Assembly: GCA_961205875.1 (NCBI GenBank)
Contig: OY540815.1
Span: forward strand, 14,135,638 to 14,199,637
Source: Sialis fuliginosa
Taxonomy: Eukaryota > Arthropoda > Insecta > Megaloptera > Sialidae
Length of the DNA: 64,000 bases
Direction: 5' to 3'
Shown: piece by piece, positions 36,285 through 47,888 of the stretch
How the letters are laid out: each line of letters opens with the position of its first letter
How positions within the stretch are numbered: position 1 is the stretch's first letter
Position numbers and translations under genes: made by a program
Notes under the pieces: model-generated
What the model was told of the DNA's origin: nothing
The model's database searches: none
The model's input: the letters and a program-made list of their open reading frames with translations, nothing else

Positions 36285-36640
36285 TAAATCGGAATGTATT
36301 ACATTCTGATTCGCACATGTTTAAGCCGCTGCCTGTGATGATAATAAATGTTCTTGATACAATTCAAATTCGCTGCTGCGTAGTTCACGCACCATTTGAA
36401 CGTACATCAGCTGAATGTTTATCAGATTCAGACATGTAATTGCTCCGCGATTACGTATTTACGAGTAAATCCGTACCTATTTGTCGTTCGTTCCTGGCTC
36501 TAGATTGCGTGTGCGCCTATTGCATTTATAAATGTGTGCTAGAAATGGTAATTAGATTATATACGCCATTATTATCGAACATCGGTGAGTGAATTTCTGT
36601 TAATCAGAACTATAACAAACACAAGGCCACATAAACACTT
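36285..36640. promoter_or_regulatory. Complex patch with TEAD-like palindrome, candidate enhancer
   Basis: 36289-36309 is a near-perfect palindrome, TCGGAATGTATTACATTCTG with a final A, presenting two inverted GGAATG/CATTC (Scalloped/TEAD-type) cores. Further on are CACATG and CAGCTG E-boxes, TTTATCAGATTC, ATTTATAAATG, GGTAATTAGATTA (homeodomain core) and GATTACG. The density of distinct motifs and even base composition, in a window otherwise of low complexity, suggests an enhancer. Not tested. Confidence 0.38.
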
Positions 36641-36649
36641 TACCTCTAT

Positions 36650-38090
36650 ATATATGGTTCTGTACAATATGTGTTACAAAACAAAAATAAATTGAATCCT
36701 CAGACATCCGATTGAAAAATTCTATATTCAGGTAATGTTTGGTATTTTACTTGTTTTTTAATAATTCGAAATTTTAAGCAAATGTGTTTTTTTTTTTTGT
36801 AATATTTTTGTTAAATAAATATATAAGCTTAAATTCAGTCATGTTTTATTTACTTTTATTTTATGTTTTCTATTTATTTTTTATTTTTTTCAAAATGTGT
36901 CTCATATTAGGCTTATTTACTCTATATCATTTGAGAAATACGATAAAATAAAGTGAAATTTAATATTTGAACAAAACTGGTACACTTCAAACTTTCAAAT
37001 CGAGATACATATATGATTACAAAATGCTTAAAATCAAATTCTACTATAACATTAATTAATATCGCAAACTAAGTACTGTAAGAAACAATTGCATAAACAT
37101 ACGAACATAGAAATCCCAATACATTTATACACACATACGAGTACATATATCAATAGAGTAACACATTTAATTGCAGCAGAAAACAGCTTAACGTTGCGGC
37201 GACAAAAGTTATTCTGCAAGAGCTGCATAAGCACTCGGAATAAATAATCCAAGATGTAACATGCACCAGGAATTATATCCAACCAACAAAGATACTTGTG
37301 TTAAACAGAGACAAACATCTACCAGTCTAATGGTGTGTAAATATGGACCGTCTTCTTCCACAATTCTCTATTAACATGAAAATCAGTAAATCTGTCTACT
37401 TATTACTTACAAAATACCGACAATGTGTCTGTGGTGGTAGTCTTCCTAATGGTCTAGACGAGGTCTATGTAATATTTTAAACGCTAAGTGTCATAGCCAA
37501 CTGAATCTAATGGCTGCGAAAAAATGGATGGATATATTTGTGTATATCCAAGCCAAATTTCTTTAACAATAAGAACTTAATTTATATATATGTAGTTAAC
37601 TCTTGATATATGGGTTGCTGGATTTTTTTATGTACACAGTTCTGCAGGAAAATAAATATTTTTGTGAAACTTGTGAATCTTTGGATGACGTAATTTTCTA
37701 AGAATACATGTTGATATGATATATTTATTTCATATTGATAAACAAACGTATATAAAATGAACTGTCAAATTATAATATTAACTTTATTTGAAGTAGAAAA
37801 AAATTTATCTGTGATTAAAAATTATGTTTTTATCTTTATAAAAAAAAGAGACAACTTTTCCTCCTAAGTAGTTATATTTAATAATAACTAACAAACGAGC
37901 TCTAATATTCCTTGAAGAAACCACAACATCCAACACAGAGAGACCATCTCTATTCTATATTAACACTAAACATTTATATTACTCTACAGAATCTATTTTA
38001 CGGTTAATATGAAACACCTAGTGCATGCATCACTCTCACTCCGTAACCACACACCATACATATTAAACAAAGACAACGTATCCAGTAGTA
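36650..38090. other. AT-rich non-coding stretch
   Basis: Nothing recognised. Moderately complex at 37300-37510. Confidence 0.28.
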
Positions 38091-38094
38091 TTCT

Positions 38095-38300
38095 CCAGTA
38101 GTGCTATAAACTGGCGGAGTAGACCCCAAACGATTCTCGCGATACAAATTATGCTGATTTGGCAACAACGTCTTAGCGCGGAACCCACAGGAAATATCGC
38201 CAGAAATAACGTTTCAGGAGATTGTTTATGATGTGGGAAACAAGCAGATGGAGTGCGGCGAATGGGTTAATGTAAGACGATATTTTGAAACCGATGTCAT
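38095..38300. promoter_or_regulatory. Candidate enhancer with Su(H)-like site next to an E-box
   Basis: TGTGGGAAAC at 38232-38241 fits the Su(H) consensus (YGTGRGAA). CAGATG at 38245-38250 is a proneural-type E-box 4 nt away. GTTTATGATG, AATTATGCTGATTTGG and several CpG-containing words surround it. Paired Su(H) and E-box sites mark Notch-responsive enhancers in insects. The motif fit is seen; activity is inferred. Confidence 0.35.
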
Positions 38301-38309
38301 GTTTATATC

Positions 38310-41300
38310 CGACCAATTCTATCTTTTATATCTAATTAGTGTAGCTATAAATATAGCATCGCCCTGTGTTGGATTAAATTATATTTAATTGGGTTGAACA
38401 CAATGCAGATCACTTGGAAGATATTTTGTACACTATTTTAAAAGTTTGTTGGATAAAAATTTATAAAAAAACGTCAAAATAAAAATAATTATAAACTACA
38501 CATATTTAACATAAAGAAGCTAATAATATTAATTTTAATCGTTTGCCATTATTTACACGCAAGTTTCTAAAAATTACAGTTGCCGATTAAAAATTTCAAT
38601 TTTGTATCAAAAAATACTGTCAATTGAGTAACTTTTTCAACCTCCATTGTAATTTTTATAATACGCAATTTTTACCATATTCGTAAATATCATTTACATG
38701 ATTTATTCAACTAATTATTCTTAAGTTGAATTAATTGTTAATTGCTATACAAATTATTTTATATCAATTGTTAGTATACTACGATTGTGTAAAATTAATT
38801 ATATGAATAATATATTTTTTATTGGTATAACAAATAAAACTATATAAATAATATAGATTTCGATCCTGCACACAAAAATTGCTATTCATATTGTAATTTT
38901 AGTAACACGGCGCCTAGCAACCAACTTGTTTATTGTATAGAAATAAACGCAAATTAACTCTCATCAGTACTGTGTTTTCAGTTAGCTTCTATAAGTAAAT
39001 AATCTTAAAAAAATTAAGCAAACGGTAAGTTACAATACATTCAAAATTTATGTTAAATATATGAGAGAGAGAGATGTGTCCATACTGTCCATTGCTGAAT
39101 AAAGATGGGTGGACTTGTTTCAACAAATGTTTTTTTATATACAATACAACATTTAATTTTTACGATGCAGCATAGTAAAATATTACCAGATCATTTACAA
39201 TCTAAATTATCATTAATATGGAAGAATTACAAGTGTCTCTCGTTTTAAGAAAACAGAGTCAAAAAGTAATATTTAAAAAAAAATTGAGTGATTGTTATGA
39301 AACATTTTGTTCCGTGTATATTTATATTATTTAAATATAAAATAGAATGAATTTTAACAACAACAAAATCGGAGACAAGATTATATACATGAAGAAGGCG
39401 ATTTCAGTAATTCGATGGAAAACGCATGTAGCAAGCAAAAGCCGATGAAATGTATAAAAAAAGAGGATATAGACGAAAAGAAAATGATAATACAAAACGA
39501 GTCAGGAATGTGAATTTCTGAACAGAAAATAACTTTATGGATGTAAGACGTTTTGGGGGATGGGGTAAATATTGAATGGTATTATGTGCACGTCAGTGCT
39601 AAAGTACAGAATTCGAATGAAAAATGAGAGGAAAGATTTTTATCTGCTTTGGAAAATAGAAAATTAATTCATATGGGTAAATTATTATCAAAATAAAAAT
39701 CTCGAATATTTTTCTATATGAATTATATTAATATTTTTATAATTTATTGATGCACGTATATATAAATGTAAACGTTTTTAATACTTGAAATTAAATTAAG
39801 TAGAAACTCATTTACAAATTACAAGCCCAATTAAAATTTATAAATTAAAATAAACTTGAATGGTGTGATTTAATTTCGCACACAATTCACAAAACAACTT
39901 CAAAGACAATAAGTAAATTATTCCAAGGATTATCTCAATAAATTATTATAAAACCTTTATTTCAATTAATACTCATGTGAAATGTTCATACATTCGAGAA
40001 ACAATGAATTATGTATAAAAATATCTAGTTGGGTATTTGAAACTTTGCAGAAAGCACTGAATATAAATATGACCTAATTCCAGAATTCATATAACAAAAA
40101 ATCCAATCTTTTACACAATTGGAATACAAATGTCACATACAAAAGGAAAAAGCAAAAAATAAAATAATACAAATGGGCAAATATTTGAAACTATCCCAGA
40201 AATTTGGTTACATAAATATTACATATTATTTTCCCAAAGTGGCGATAACTGTAACCTAAAATAACAAAAAAGGATTGTCAGTGGTGATAGCAAACTACAA
40301 AAAAATTCATGGAACATCTAACTTTAATTTATAAAATATAAATTGTATTGTCCTAACTATAAATTTTAATCGTCGGGAGTCAATTTTATAATATAAGTTA
40401 ATAAGTTATAATCTAATAAAAAAATTAGTACATTCAATTGTGCATGTAAATAATTATTTTTGTAGTTAGACAACCCAAAAGTGCTGATGTTGAGAAACGC
40501 TGTATAGGGAGTAGGAGTTGGGATATGGCGGATTAAAGGAGTGACGGAGTTACGTCACGACATGTCAGCCTCCCGGACTATTCGCCATCTGCCCGGAATA
40601 CAAATCAGTAGTGAGAATTACACACACTGTGAAAAAGAATTACACACAATTTTTAGCAATGATCCAATATTTCTGAGAATTTATTATATTAAATATGTAT
40701 GGGATAACAATTTAAATAATAAATAATTCATTTTCACATTAATCTGTCAAATACAAATACTTCTTTAGTAATAAATTAGAAAAAAATCATTACCTACTAA
40801 ATATTGATTAAATTAAAGGCTTTCAATATTTCTTGGAAAATATTATTTATATTTTTAACCCATCATAAATTATTTAATTAAAAGACTATTCCAAATTAAA
40901 TTTGAATTTCAAAATCGTTGTTTTAGGTAAAATAGTTAGCATTGCATTTATATAAAAATAATCAACTATAACAAAGAGAGTAGCATATTTAATTTGTCTT
41001 GATGTAAAAGCGGTTTAAGTGTGGATTTACACTACAAAGAAAAATCTGTGTTTTCTAAAAACATACAAGTCCTAATATTTTCGAAACAGGATTTCATCAG
41101 TTAGGTTCTGAAGTCATACAGAGAAAAGATAAAATATAAATCAAAACTATATTTCAAACATGCCTATTTAATTGTTAGTTCTAATTAGCGATAGGAAATG
41201 TTATATCCTAGATGCTGCTGTATGTAATATCGATAGTTGCAGGAAAATAACTAATACTTCAAACTAGGCTACGTATAGCTGGAATAACTTTACAGCATAC

Positions 41301-41770
41301 ACAGGCGTTTTATATAAATAAACATCCATCGTATGATGTTACAAAGCGAATAAGGATAATATAAACATATTCCTGTAACAGTGAATTCAATTGATACAAC
41401 TGCATTTTAGTTGTAAATAGAGATGCTGATGTTCTGGATGCCACTACTAATTACATGTACACGCTGATTACAGATTATTACAATGCATACACGGTGTTGA
41501 TGAGCTTGTTCTCACGTTTAAATAACGTGACTGGTATAACAAAGGTGTTTCACTCATATTACATATAACTTTCAATAGTAGTACACCCGGAGTAAATTTT
41601 ACTAGATATATCGATTTTGTTGTTACGATAGTTTTATTGTTGGTGTAAAATTGTAAGCTTATTTTATATATCTGCCTCTGGGTGCTTTTCACCCCGACCC
41701 CGATGTTTATTAACATAATTCGTAATTAAATGTATAGTATAGTGCATTTCCAAGATAAGTAAATACATAG
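38310..41770. other. AT-rich non-coding stretch
   Basis: No gene or clear repeat in about 3.5 kb. A GA run lies at 39063-39073. A slightly more complex patch sits at 40490-40640 (AGTGACGGAGTTACGTCACG, with a TACGTCA core); the 61-codon frame there has no motif. Confidence 0.28.
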
Positions 41771-41773
41771 ATT

Positions 41774-41945
41774 GCCTCAGTAGCCTTTGACCAATCAGCT
41801 TGGGCACTCCAGATGACGTATTTTCCCCTTCTCGCGCCGAGTTACAAGGCTATATTTGTTGTGATTGGGCAAATCATTCCCTCTCTTCAAATTTGGGCAC
41901 CCCAGATGACGTATTTCCCTCTCACGCCGAGCTACTGAGGCTACC
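41774..41945. promoter_or_regulatory. Two-copy block with CRE-like and CCAAT sites inside an inverted repeat
   Basis: Two direct copies of about 52 bp (41799-41852 and 41892-41943) share TTGGGCAC, CCAGATGACGTATTT, CGCCGAG and AGGCTA. Each holds a TGACGTA (CRE/ATF-like) core. CCAATCA at 41791 and its complement TGATTGG at 41863 are CCAAT-type sites. GCCTCAGTAGC at 41774-41784 and its exact complement GCTACTGAGGC at 41931-41941 enclose the block. It may be a promoter or enhancer with duplicated modules, or a small transposon. Frames on both strands here arise from the repeat. Confidence 0.45.
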
Positions 41946-42721
41946 TTGTACTTTACATACCTTGGTGCATTTCTATCTTTTTTCCGCGCGTGGCAATTTT
42001 TTCTGTTATACGCTGGCTTAGGGCAGGTCAAGGTTTTGCGTAAAAATTTACAGATTTTTTTGAAAACAAAAAACACATAGTCTCTCGGGAAAAAATCATA
42101 ACTCAGAGAGTTCGGTAGGAACAAAATGTATAAAAATAACGTTACCGTTTATATTATAGTGTAGATAAAGGAAATATTATGTATGTATCTTTATCCACAC
42201 AGGAAAAAAGTGACTTGGGCCAAGACAATTCTTGTTTTATATATGTATACCTAACGAAAACAATATTTTCTTAATCCAACTACTATATTATATTAATGTT
42301 TTCGTCAAATACATAGTTGGATTAATTAAGAGTATATTCTTATTTTCTTATATTAAGTAAATATTGTTTTTGCAATTTGTTCCTGTGTATCCATCATTAT
42401 TAATTTTAAGCAAGAAAACCACTGAACCGATTTAAATGCAGTTTGAAAAAAAAAAATTCCAATAGGGTGATAAGCAATACCGTAAATATTGTAAAACAAA
42501 CAAGATTTTTCGTAACAGAATATATTATAATATATTAAACGTCAGTTTTAATTACAATTATAAAATTTTATAATTTATGAAAATCGTTCAAGCTTATAAT
42601 ACAGTTTTTGATACGTATCAACACGTCAATAAGGCGTTCATTTTTAATTATAAATTAATGTTTTAAAAATTGTCAACCTGGAAATTCAACAAGGTCAATT
42701 TTGATTTTATTTCACAACGAA

Positions 42722-42765
42722 TATAAAAAAAACACTCGGAGAACGTCAGACAGCTCAGTTAGTTT
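42722..42765 (+). promoter_or_regulatory. TATA plus initiator-like pair (weak)
   Basis: TATAAAAAAAA at 42722 is followed by GTCAGA with the A at 42748 (26 bp) and CTCAGTT with the A at 42757 (35 bp). This resembles arthropod core promoter spacing, but no coding exon follows within the next kilobase. Confidence 0.15.
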
Positions 42766-43079
42766 CGTATAATTTAATCACATTGGTCTGAACTATTATA
42801 TGTAGCATTAAATCAACTTGAATATCTTATTGTATTCTGTTATTAGTTCACGTAATTTGTAGTTTAGATAAATTGTTAATAAAGTTTAAATTTTTTCATT
42901 TCTGAGAAAACTCGATAATTACAGAACTGATATCATCACGCTATCCTATTAAATGGCTGAGCATTAGAAGCAATACACGATGCCTAGATATTTACAGCAA
43001 CCGGTCATATAGGTATTAATTCAGTAAAAATCCAATATAACCTTATCGCATCGAAATCAAATGTTTTTACTACAACTAT

Positions 43080-43410
43080 ATTCGTATCACACGGACGACT
43101 CCCACTATACGAGAGAACAAACGCGCGGTATAATATACGGTACGACACGGTGCTGCTTATTACGAACGAAAGAAACACAGTCTTGCAACGGCTGCTAGCG
43201 TATGCGAACTGGGGAGCAATGAATTAGGATCCTACAGTCCTCATTATCTATCCCGAGACAGCAACTACCACATTGGAGATGATAAATCTACCGATCATAT
43301 TAACAATTTATTTTCATGATGTGTTCGGATTATTGCACGCCTCTGTATGTAGGGTGGTTGGGGGGGGGGGGAATATGTGTGCCGTTTCACGATGATGTCA
43401 GAATTAGCTA
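43080..43410. promoter_or_regulatory. Complex patch ending in a G12 tract, candidate regulatory module
   Basis: Complex, CpG-containing sequence (ACGCGCGGTATAATATACGG, GCAACGGCTGCTAGCG, CCACATTGGAGATGATAAA) runs to a 12-G homopolymer at 43360-43371, the longest G run in the window. No frame spans it. Confidence 0.3.
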
Positions 43411-43419
43411 ATTGTATAA

Positions 43420-44135
43420 ATTAGTCGTGTTTAGGAAAATTGGTTGATATGACATTACGAATATTCGCTTAATCATGCGATGAGGAAACTGTTTTGATAT
43501 TTTCATGAGATAATTATTGAAATATGTATGTGAAGTAATGTACATACTATGGGTTTCAGAAGTCGTCTGTCGCCGTAAAGTTCAGAATCGCTTATAACAA
43601 AAAAATATAAATATCTTTTTCTAGGGCGGAGCTTATACAGTTAAATCATTTTAAATATTAATTTCATTAATTAATATTATATCAAGTTTAACATATTTAA
43701 ATACTAAAATTCGGAATATAAAATATTTATTGCCACAAAATTTATACATACAATTTTGAGTAGATTACATATAATTTAATCGCACAAATATATATGAGTA
43801 CTATAAACAAAGAATACTTCTTTATCTAGCAAAATAGTTTCAAAATATCTGTCTTTGTTCGGTACATGTAAAAATGATTAAAATATTATAATAATCAATC
43901 ACGTGAATTTGAATGAAAACTGGACGACCACTTCTGCATTTTACTGTACGTATGTTTTTAAACATTATTCTTTCCATAAATTGCCCTAGATTATGTTGAA
44001 TAATAAATGTAGAATCACATAAGTATTTTATTTATTTTTGTTGAAGAAATTTAATCAAAAGAAATTACACAGTATATATTAAATTATATAACATGCCACA
44101 AAATCTCAATATCCAGATTAAACTCCGGCACCATT
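43420..44135. other. AT-rich non-coding stretch
   Basis: Nothing recognised. Confidence 0.28.
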
Positions 44136-44139
44136 TCAC

Positions 44140-44465
44140 CAAATTTCCCCACTTGAATCTTTCTACAAACATAACAGTCGATTGAACCATATTCTCAAAA
44201 TGCGCACACATTTTGCGGAGTTAATTTTCTTCAACGCTAGTTAATTTTAGCGAATATTGTTAAACGCGGTTTCATTATCGTTTATCGGCGACACGCCCAA
44301 GGGCATTTCACATATTTCAAATCAATATAGCTGTGCTTATCAAAGAGATAGCTAGGTAGGTCACACGGCGAAGACATTGGAGAGAGATATAGGGAAGGGG
44401 CGCGCTCACGAAATCTGGCTTGTTAATAACCCGCGACTAATTACGTTACCTATTTGTGTACTTGC
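44140..44465. promoter_or_regulatory. Complex patch, candidate regulatory module
   Basis: Contains AATGCGCACACATTTTGCG, GCTAGTTAATTTTAGCG, TATCGTTTATCGGCGACACG, GGTAGGTCACACGGCG (with an AGGTCA nuclear-receptor half-site-like word) and CGCGACTAATTACG. Composition differs from both flanks. Confidence 0.3.
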
Positions 44466-44475
44466 GCATGTATAT

Positions 44476-44790
44476 TGTATATACAGGTGATTCAATATAC
44501 AACATTTGACTAAGTTGTACGGAACTGAGAAAAGTATTGATTGTAAGAAAGACGTATAAAATATAAAATTGTGTTTATACAGGTTGTTCAAGAAAAGCAT
44601 GATAGTCATAGGGATTCTGAATTTTTTTTTAATATGTACTTTTTGTTTCCGGTTTCTTAAGAACTTTTTATGTAGAATTGATTGGCGTATTTAGAATTTG
44701 TATATTACTTCTAGTTTCTGAGTTATAGGCCCTATTTTCGCATTCATGTGACGTCATATATGAAAACACTTCAAGTATTTTGAAACGTCC
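44476..44790. repeat. Fragments of 'ACAGG(G)TG.TTCA'-type dispersed repeats
   Basis: TATACAGGTGATTCAATATA (44480) and TATACAGGTTGTTCAAG (44576) are two related starts about 97 bp apart. TGACGTCA at 44749-44756 is a perfect CRE palindrome near the far end. Similar starts are common at insect retroelement and DNA-element ends. The class is not resolved. Confidence 0.4.
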
Positions 44791-44799
44791 TTAAGCGAA

Positions 44800-47450
44800 C
44801 GCATCATAAAGTATATATGTATATATAATATATATTAATATTTTACCGTTTCTCGCACGCCACTGCACCCCTCAACAAACGAGTATCGGATAAAAATGAA
44901 TGCAAGGGAAATTAGTTGCGGATGCGTGGAACAGCATCGGTCAAAACAATACTCGGCTGAGTGAACAGTTTGTTAGTTTGTTTCATGTTTCATTACAAAA
45001 TCAGTGTGTCTTCAATGCCGGTGCCATCAATCTTAATGACCTGACCGCTGAAGCAAGAACCCCCTGGTACGCATATATTGCTTCATCCCCTAAACAACTG
45101 TTGGTGTAATCCGCAAGGGATGATGGACGGCATTTTTATGCATGCACCTTTTTACCAAATCGATTATATACAACAGTGCGGTTGAATTTTTCATTGATTT
45201 GAACAATGATTTAGAATCTTTGTTAATTATGTCAATCATTATTAATGTTTCAAACAGCTAAAATACCTAAAGCTGATCAAACTTGGGTACTTGTCTATTA
45301 TATCCCCGGCATTTGCAGATGGCAAGTGACATGAAGTGTATTTGATCAGCGCCAATGTGTTTTTAGTATGTACTATTAATTTCAATATTTTTAAATAGAT
45401 AATTATTGTATATTCGGTTTTTATTTTCGAAAACTGCAACTTGGTTAGGGCAATCTATTGGGGCGAAATCGGTTTGGTTAGTTTTTGTTCGGTTAATATT
45501 AAATAATAAATATTTAAAATAATAGTATACACTTTACTCACATTGATTACATCTTTTAATACATGAGACTTGCACATCTACAATGCCGGGTATATAATAG
45601 ACAAGTACCCAAACTTGATAGATGTTGATAAAAGAGTGACAATATAAGATTTCAAGAACTGTTTTATCAAATATACAAATAGCATTTTTAATTTTGGTTT
45701 AATTAATGTTAAATTTAAAATTTTGTTCGTGCAAGCAGTATCAATATTTTATATGAAATTGTACGTTGAAATTAGTAATTTGGACACAATGAGAAGGTTC
45801 TTTCTTTAAATGATATTTTCTTCTTATATTCAAATTACTAAGTACAGCTATTTCTGCGATGCTAGGCCTACGTATTGCCTCATTACGTTTTATATTACAG
45901 TAGTCTGTAAGCGCGCAGGGAGGCCTGAACAAATGTAAAACGTACCAGATAAAATATTTAATTTTGCGTGTAGATTATTTATTTAATTACAACTACTTTT
46001 CTCTAGCTTTCAACATTTTTTTATACTTTATATTTATTCAGACAATTTATTTCCATATTTAACATTGGTGACCCGAGAAAACTAAGAAGCATTAATATCC
46101 TGGAAAAGAAGAATATTTTTATTGTTTAGTGAAACTGACATGAAGAAAGATTCAAATTATGAACATCTATTTTTATAATTTAATATCGACGGAAACTAAT
46201 TAAACGATTGAAAGATATATAGCATTTCCTTTTCCTGAAAATCTTTATTCGTTAAACATCATCGATATTTGTTTCCTGACTGCACCACGGCATCTAAAGC
46301 CCGCAGCACCGTTATGCGTCTATTCAAGCGATTCACAACTTGAAAATTTACTTCATGTTTCTTTTTCTTCTTCAATTTTAAAATCGTGTGGATACTTTGG
46401 TTACATATTTCTATGCACATTTACTTGCGAGGGTTATGACATGTATACTTTTTAAATGATATATATATTTTGTATTACTATATTCTATATACGTTGGGTT
46501 TTATAAGTAATATAAGTAATACATATAACAACTGATTAAAAAAAAGAAAATTATTAGAATTATTATTTTATAATTAATTCTATGCATAGAGTAATTACAA
46601 CGACTCACTTATTTATATCTATATATTTTATTAAAATTATTTTTAAAAGAAAACAGACAGTTTCTAGAAACATTTATTATGTACATAATAATAAAATTTT
46701 GTAAAATAATGTAATACGGATTGTACTACATATTTTATAATTCCTTCTCGCTAACATTTAATTTAATTCTCATTACTGTATTATTCTGTACTTCTGAGTA
46801 CAATGAGAAAAGAGATTATTTATAGATAACGAATATATAGTTGCTAATGGCGAACACGATATTTATTTATGTACAAACAATATATATACATTTGCAATTC
46901 AAAAATAAATAATTAAATTCAAACAACACTAAACACTTTTAAATCCCAAGCATTAACAAAAACAAAATCAATACAAAATAGCATAGTTCTGGTTTAAACG
47001 GCAAATATTCAAATAGACAATTATTTTCAAATGCATGAAAATAACAAACACAAAAAATACACAACGTTTTCATTTAAAATCAAATCTCTCCTACATCTGC
47101 TATCCATTTCGTATATACAGCAGACAAACAAACGAAAAAACAACAACGAAAAACTCGTACTTTTCTGATAACATAGATTCGCTTGTGCATCGAATAGTAA
47201 CCAATATTGCAACGATTTCCATCTATAAACTGATCTGTGCACAGTGCATTGCATAAACGTAGGTATTCCAAGTACCTTTGTACATACTATATATGTAGTA
47301 TGTACATAAGTACATACATACATTCAATACTTATAATATAATTGTATTAATGTAGTGTGTGATGTATGATATTCTATATGTACTAATAAATTAAATTCGC
47401 TTTAAACTGTTTGCTACTTGCATAGGATATATAAGATTTACGGATTATCC
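44800..47450. other. Mostly AT-rich non-coding stretch
   Basis: A 69-codon plus-strand frame at 44900-45109 has balanced composition but no recognised domain, and no splice context supports it. Around 45240-45620 two stretches share an idea (ACTTGGGTACTTGTCTATTA at 45281 and, reversed, TAATAGACAAGTACCCAAAC at 45595), an inverted pair about 310 bp apart that may mark ends of an old element. Confidence 0.3.
45278..45616. repeat. Inverted pair marking a possible miniature element
   Basis: AACTTGGGTACTTGTCTATT (45280-45299), followed by ATATCCCCGGCATTTG, is the reverse complement of CAATGCCGGGTATATAATAG through CAAGTACCCAAACTTG (45581-45616) with few differences. Arms are about 35-40 bp. CCCGGCATT and AATGCCGGG are also paired. 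TGATCA lies left of the left arm and TTGATA right of the right arm. A miniature inverted-repeat transposon about 340 bp long is likely. Confidence 0.6.
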
Positions 47451-47452
47451 AT

Positions 47453-47486
47453 AAATCTATGAGCATAATTATATGCTCATAGATTT
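47453..47486. repeat. Perfect 15-bp hairpin
   Basis: AAATCTATGAGCATA (47453-47467) and TATGCTCATAGATTT (47472-47486) are exact complements around a 4-nt ATTA loop. Confidence 0.9.
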
Positions 47487-47598
47487 TATATATCGGGAAG
47501 TCGGAAAAATAATAGATATTCATAAACAAATGAAGTTTGTTTCAAGGTCTACTTTTTTATATGGTTGCAATATGTTGATAATAATTATATAACACTTA

Positions 47599-47885
47599 TG
47601 TCCGGTATTATAAAGGAGCTAGCAAATTTTCTAGCTAGCAAGCATTTTCAAATAAGATATCAAACTTATATGACAGTTCTTTTGGAGTTTGTTGAAGACT
47701 TTGACAAGTTTCGCGCACGAGTTGTAGGTAAATACCAACGGTATTAAAACAGTGGTGATATTATGAAAACTGTGTTACAATTAGTTGAAGTGTCACTGCT
47801 CTAAATTCCATAGCTAATCCATAGATACTAGTACAGAATTAATACCCCATTTGAAAGTGCTTGCTAGCTAGCATAATACCGGACA
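47599..47885. mobile_element. Miniature transposon (287 bp) with TTA target duplication, PIF/Harbinger-like
   Basis: The termini TGTCCGGTATTAT and ATAATACCGGACA are exact 13-bp inverted repeats. TTA lies on both sides (47596-47598 and 47886-47888), matching the 3-bp TWA targets of PIF/Harbinger elements. A second inverted pair lies just inside (GCTAGCAAGCATTTTCAAAT and ATTTGAAAGTGCTTGCTAGC). A 60-codon plus-strand frame (47565-47747) starts outside the left end and runs in; no transposase motif is recognised in it. Confidence 0.8.
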
Positions 47886-47888
47886 TTA

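Noticed and set aside
41795-42124. 109-codon minus-strand and 73-codon plus-strand frames
   Set aside because: Overlap each other and are built from the two-copy 52-bp block, which explains the repeated peptide words.
44900-45109. 69-codon plus-strand frame with balanced composition
   Set aside because: No domain recognised, no convincing splice or start context, and the strand is opposite to the inferred host gene. Left unannotated as a gene.
47565-47747. 60-codon frame that looks protein-like
   Set aside because: Starts outside and runs into a miniature transposon; no transposase motif seen.
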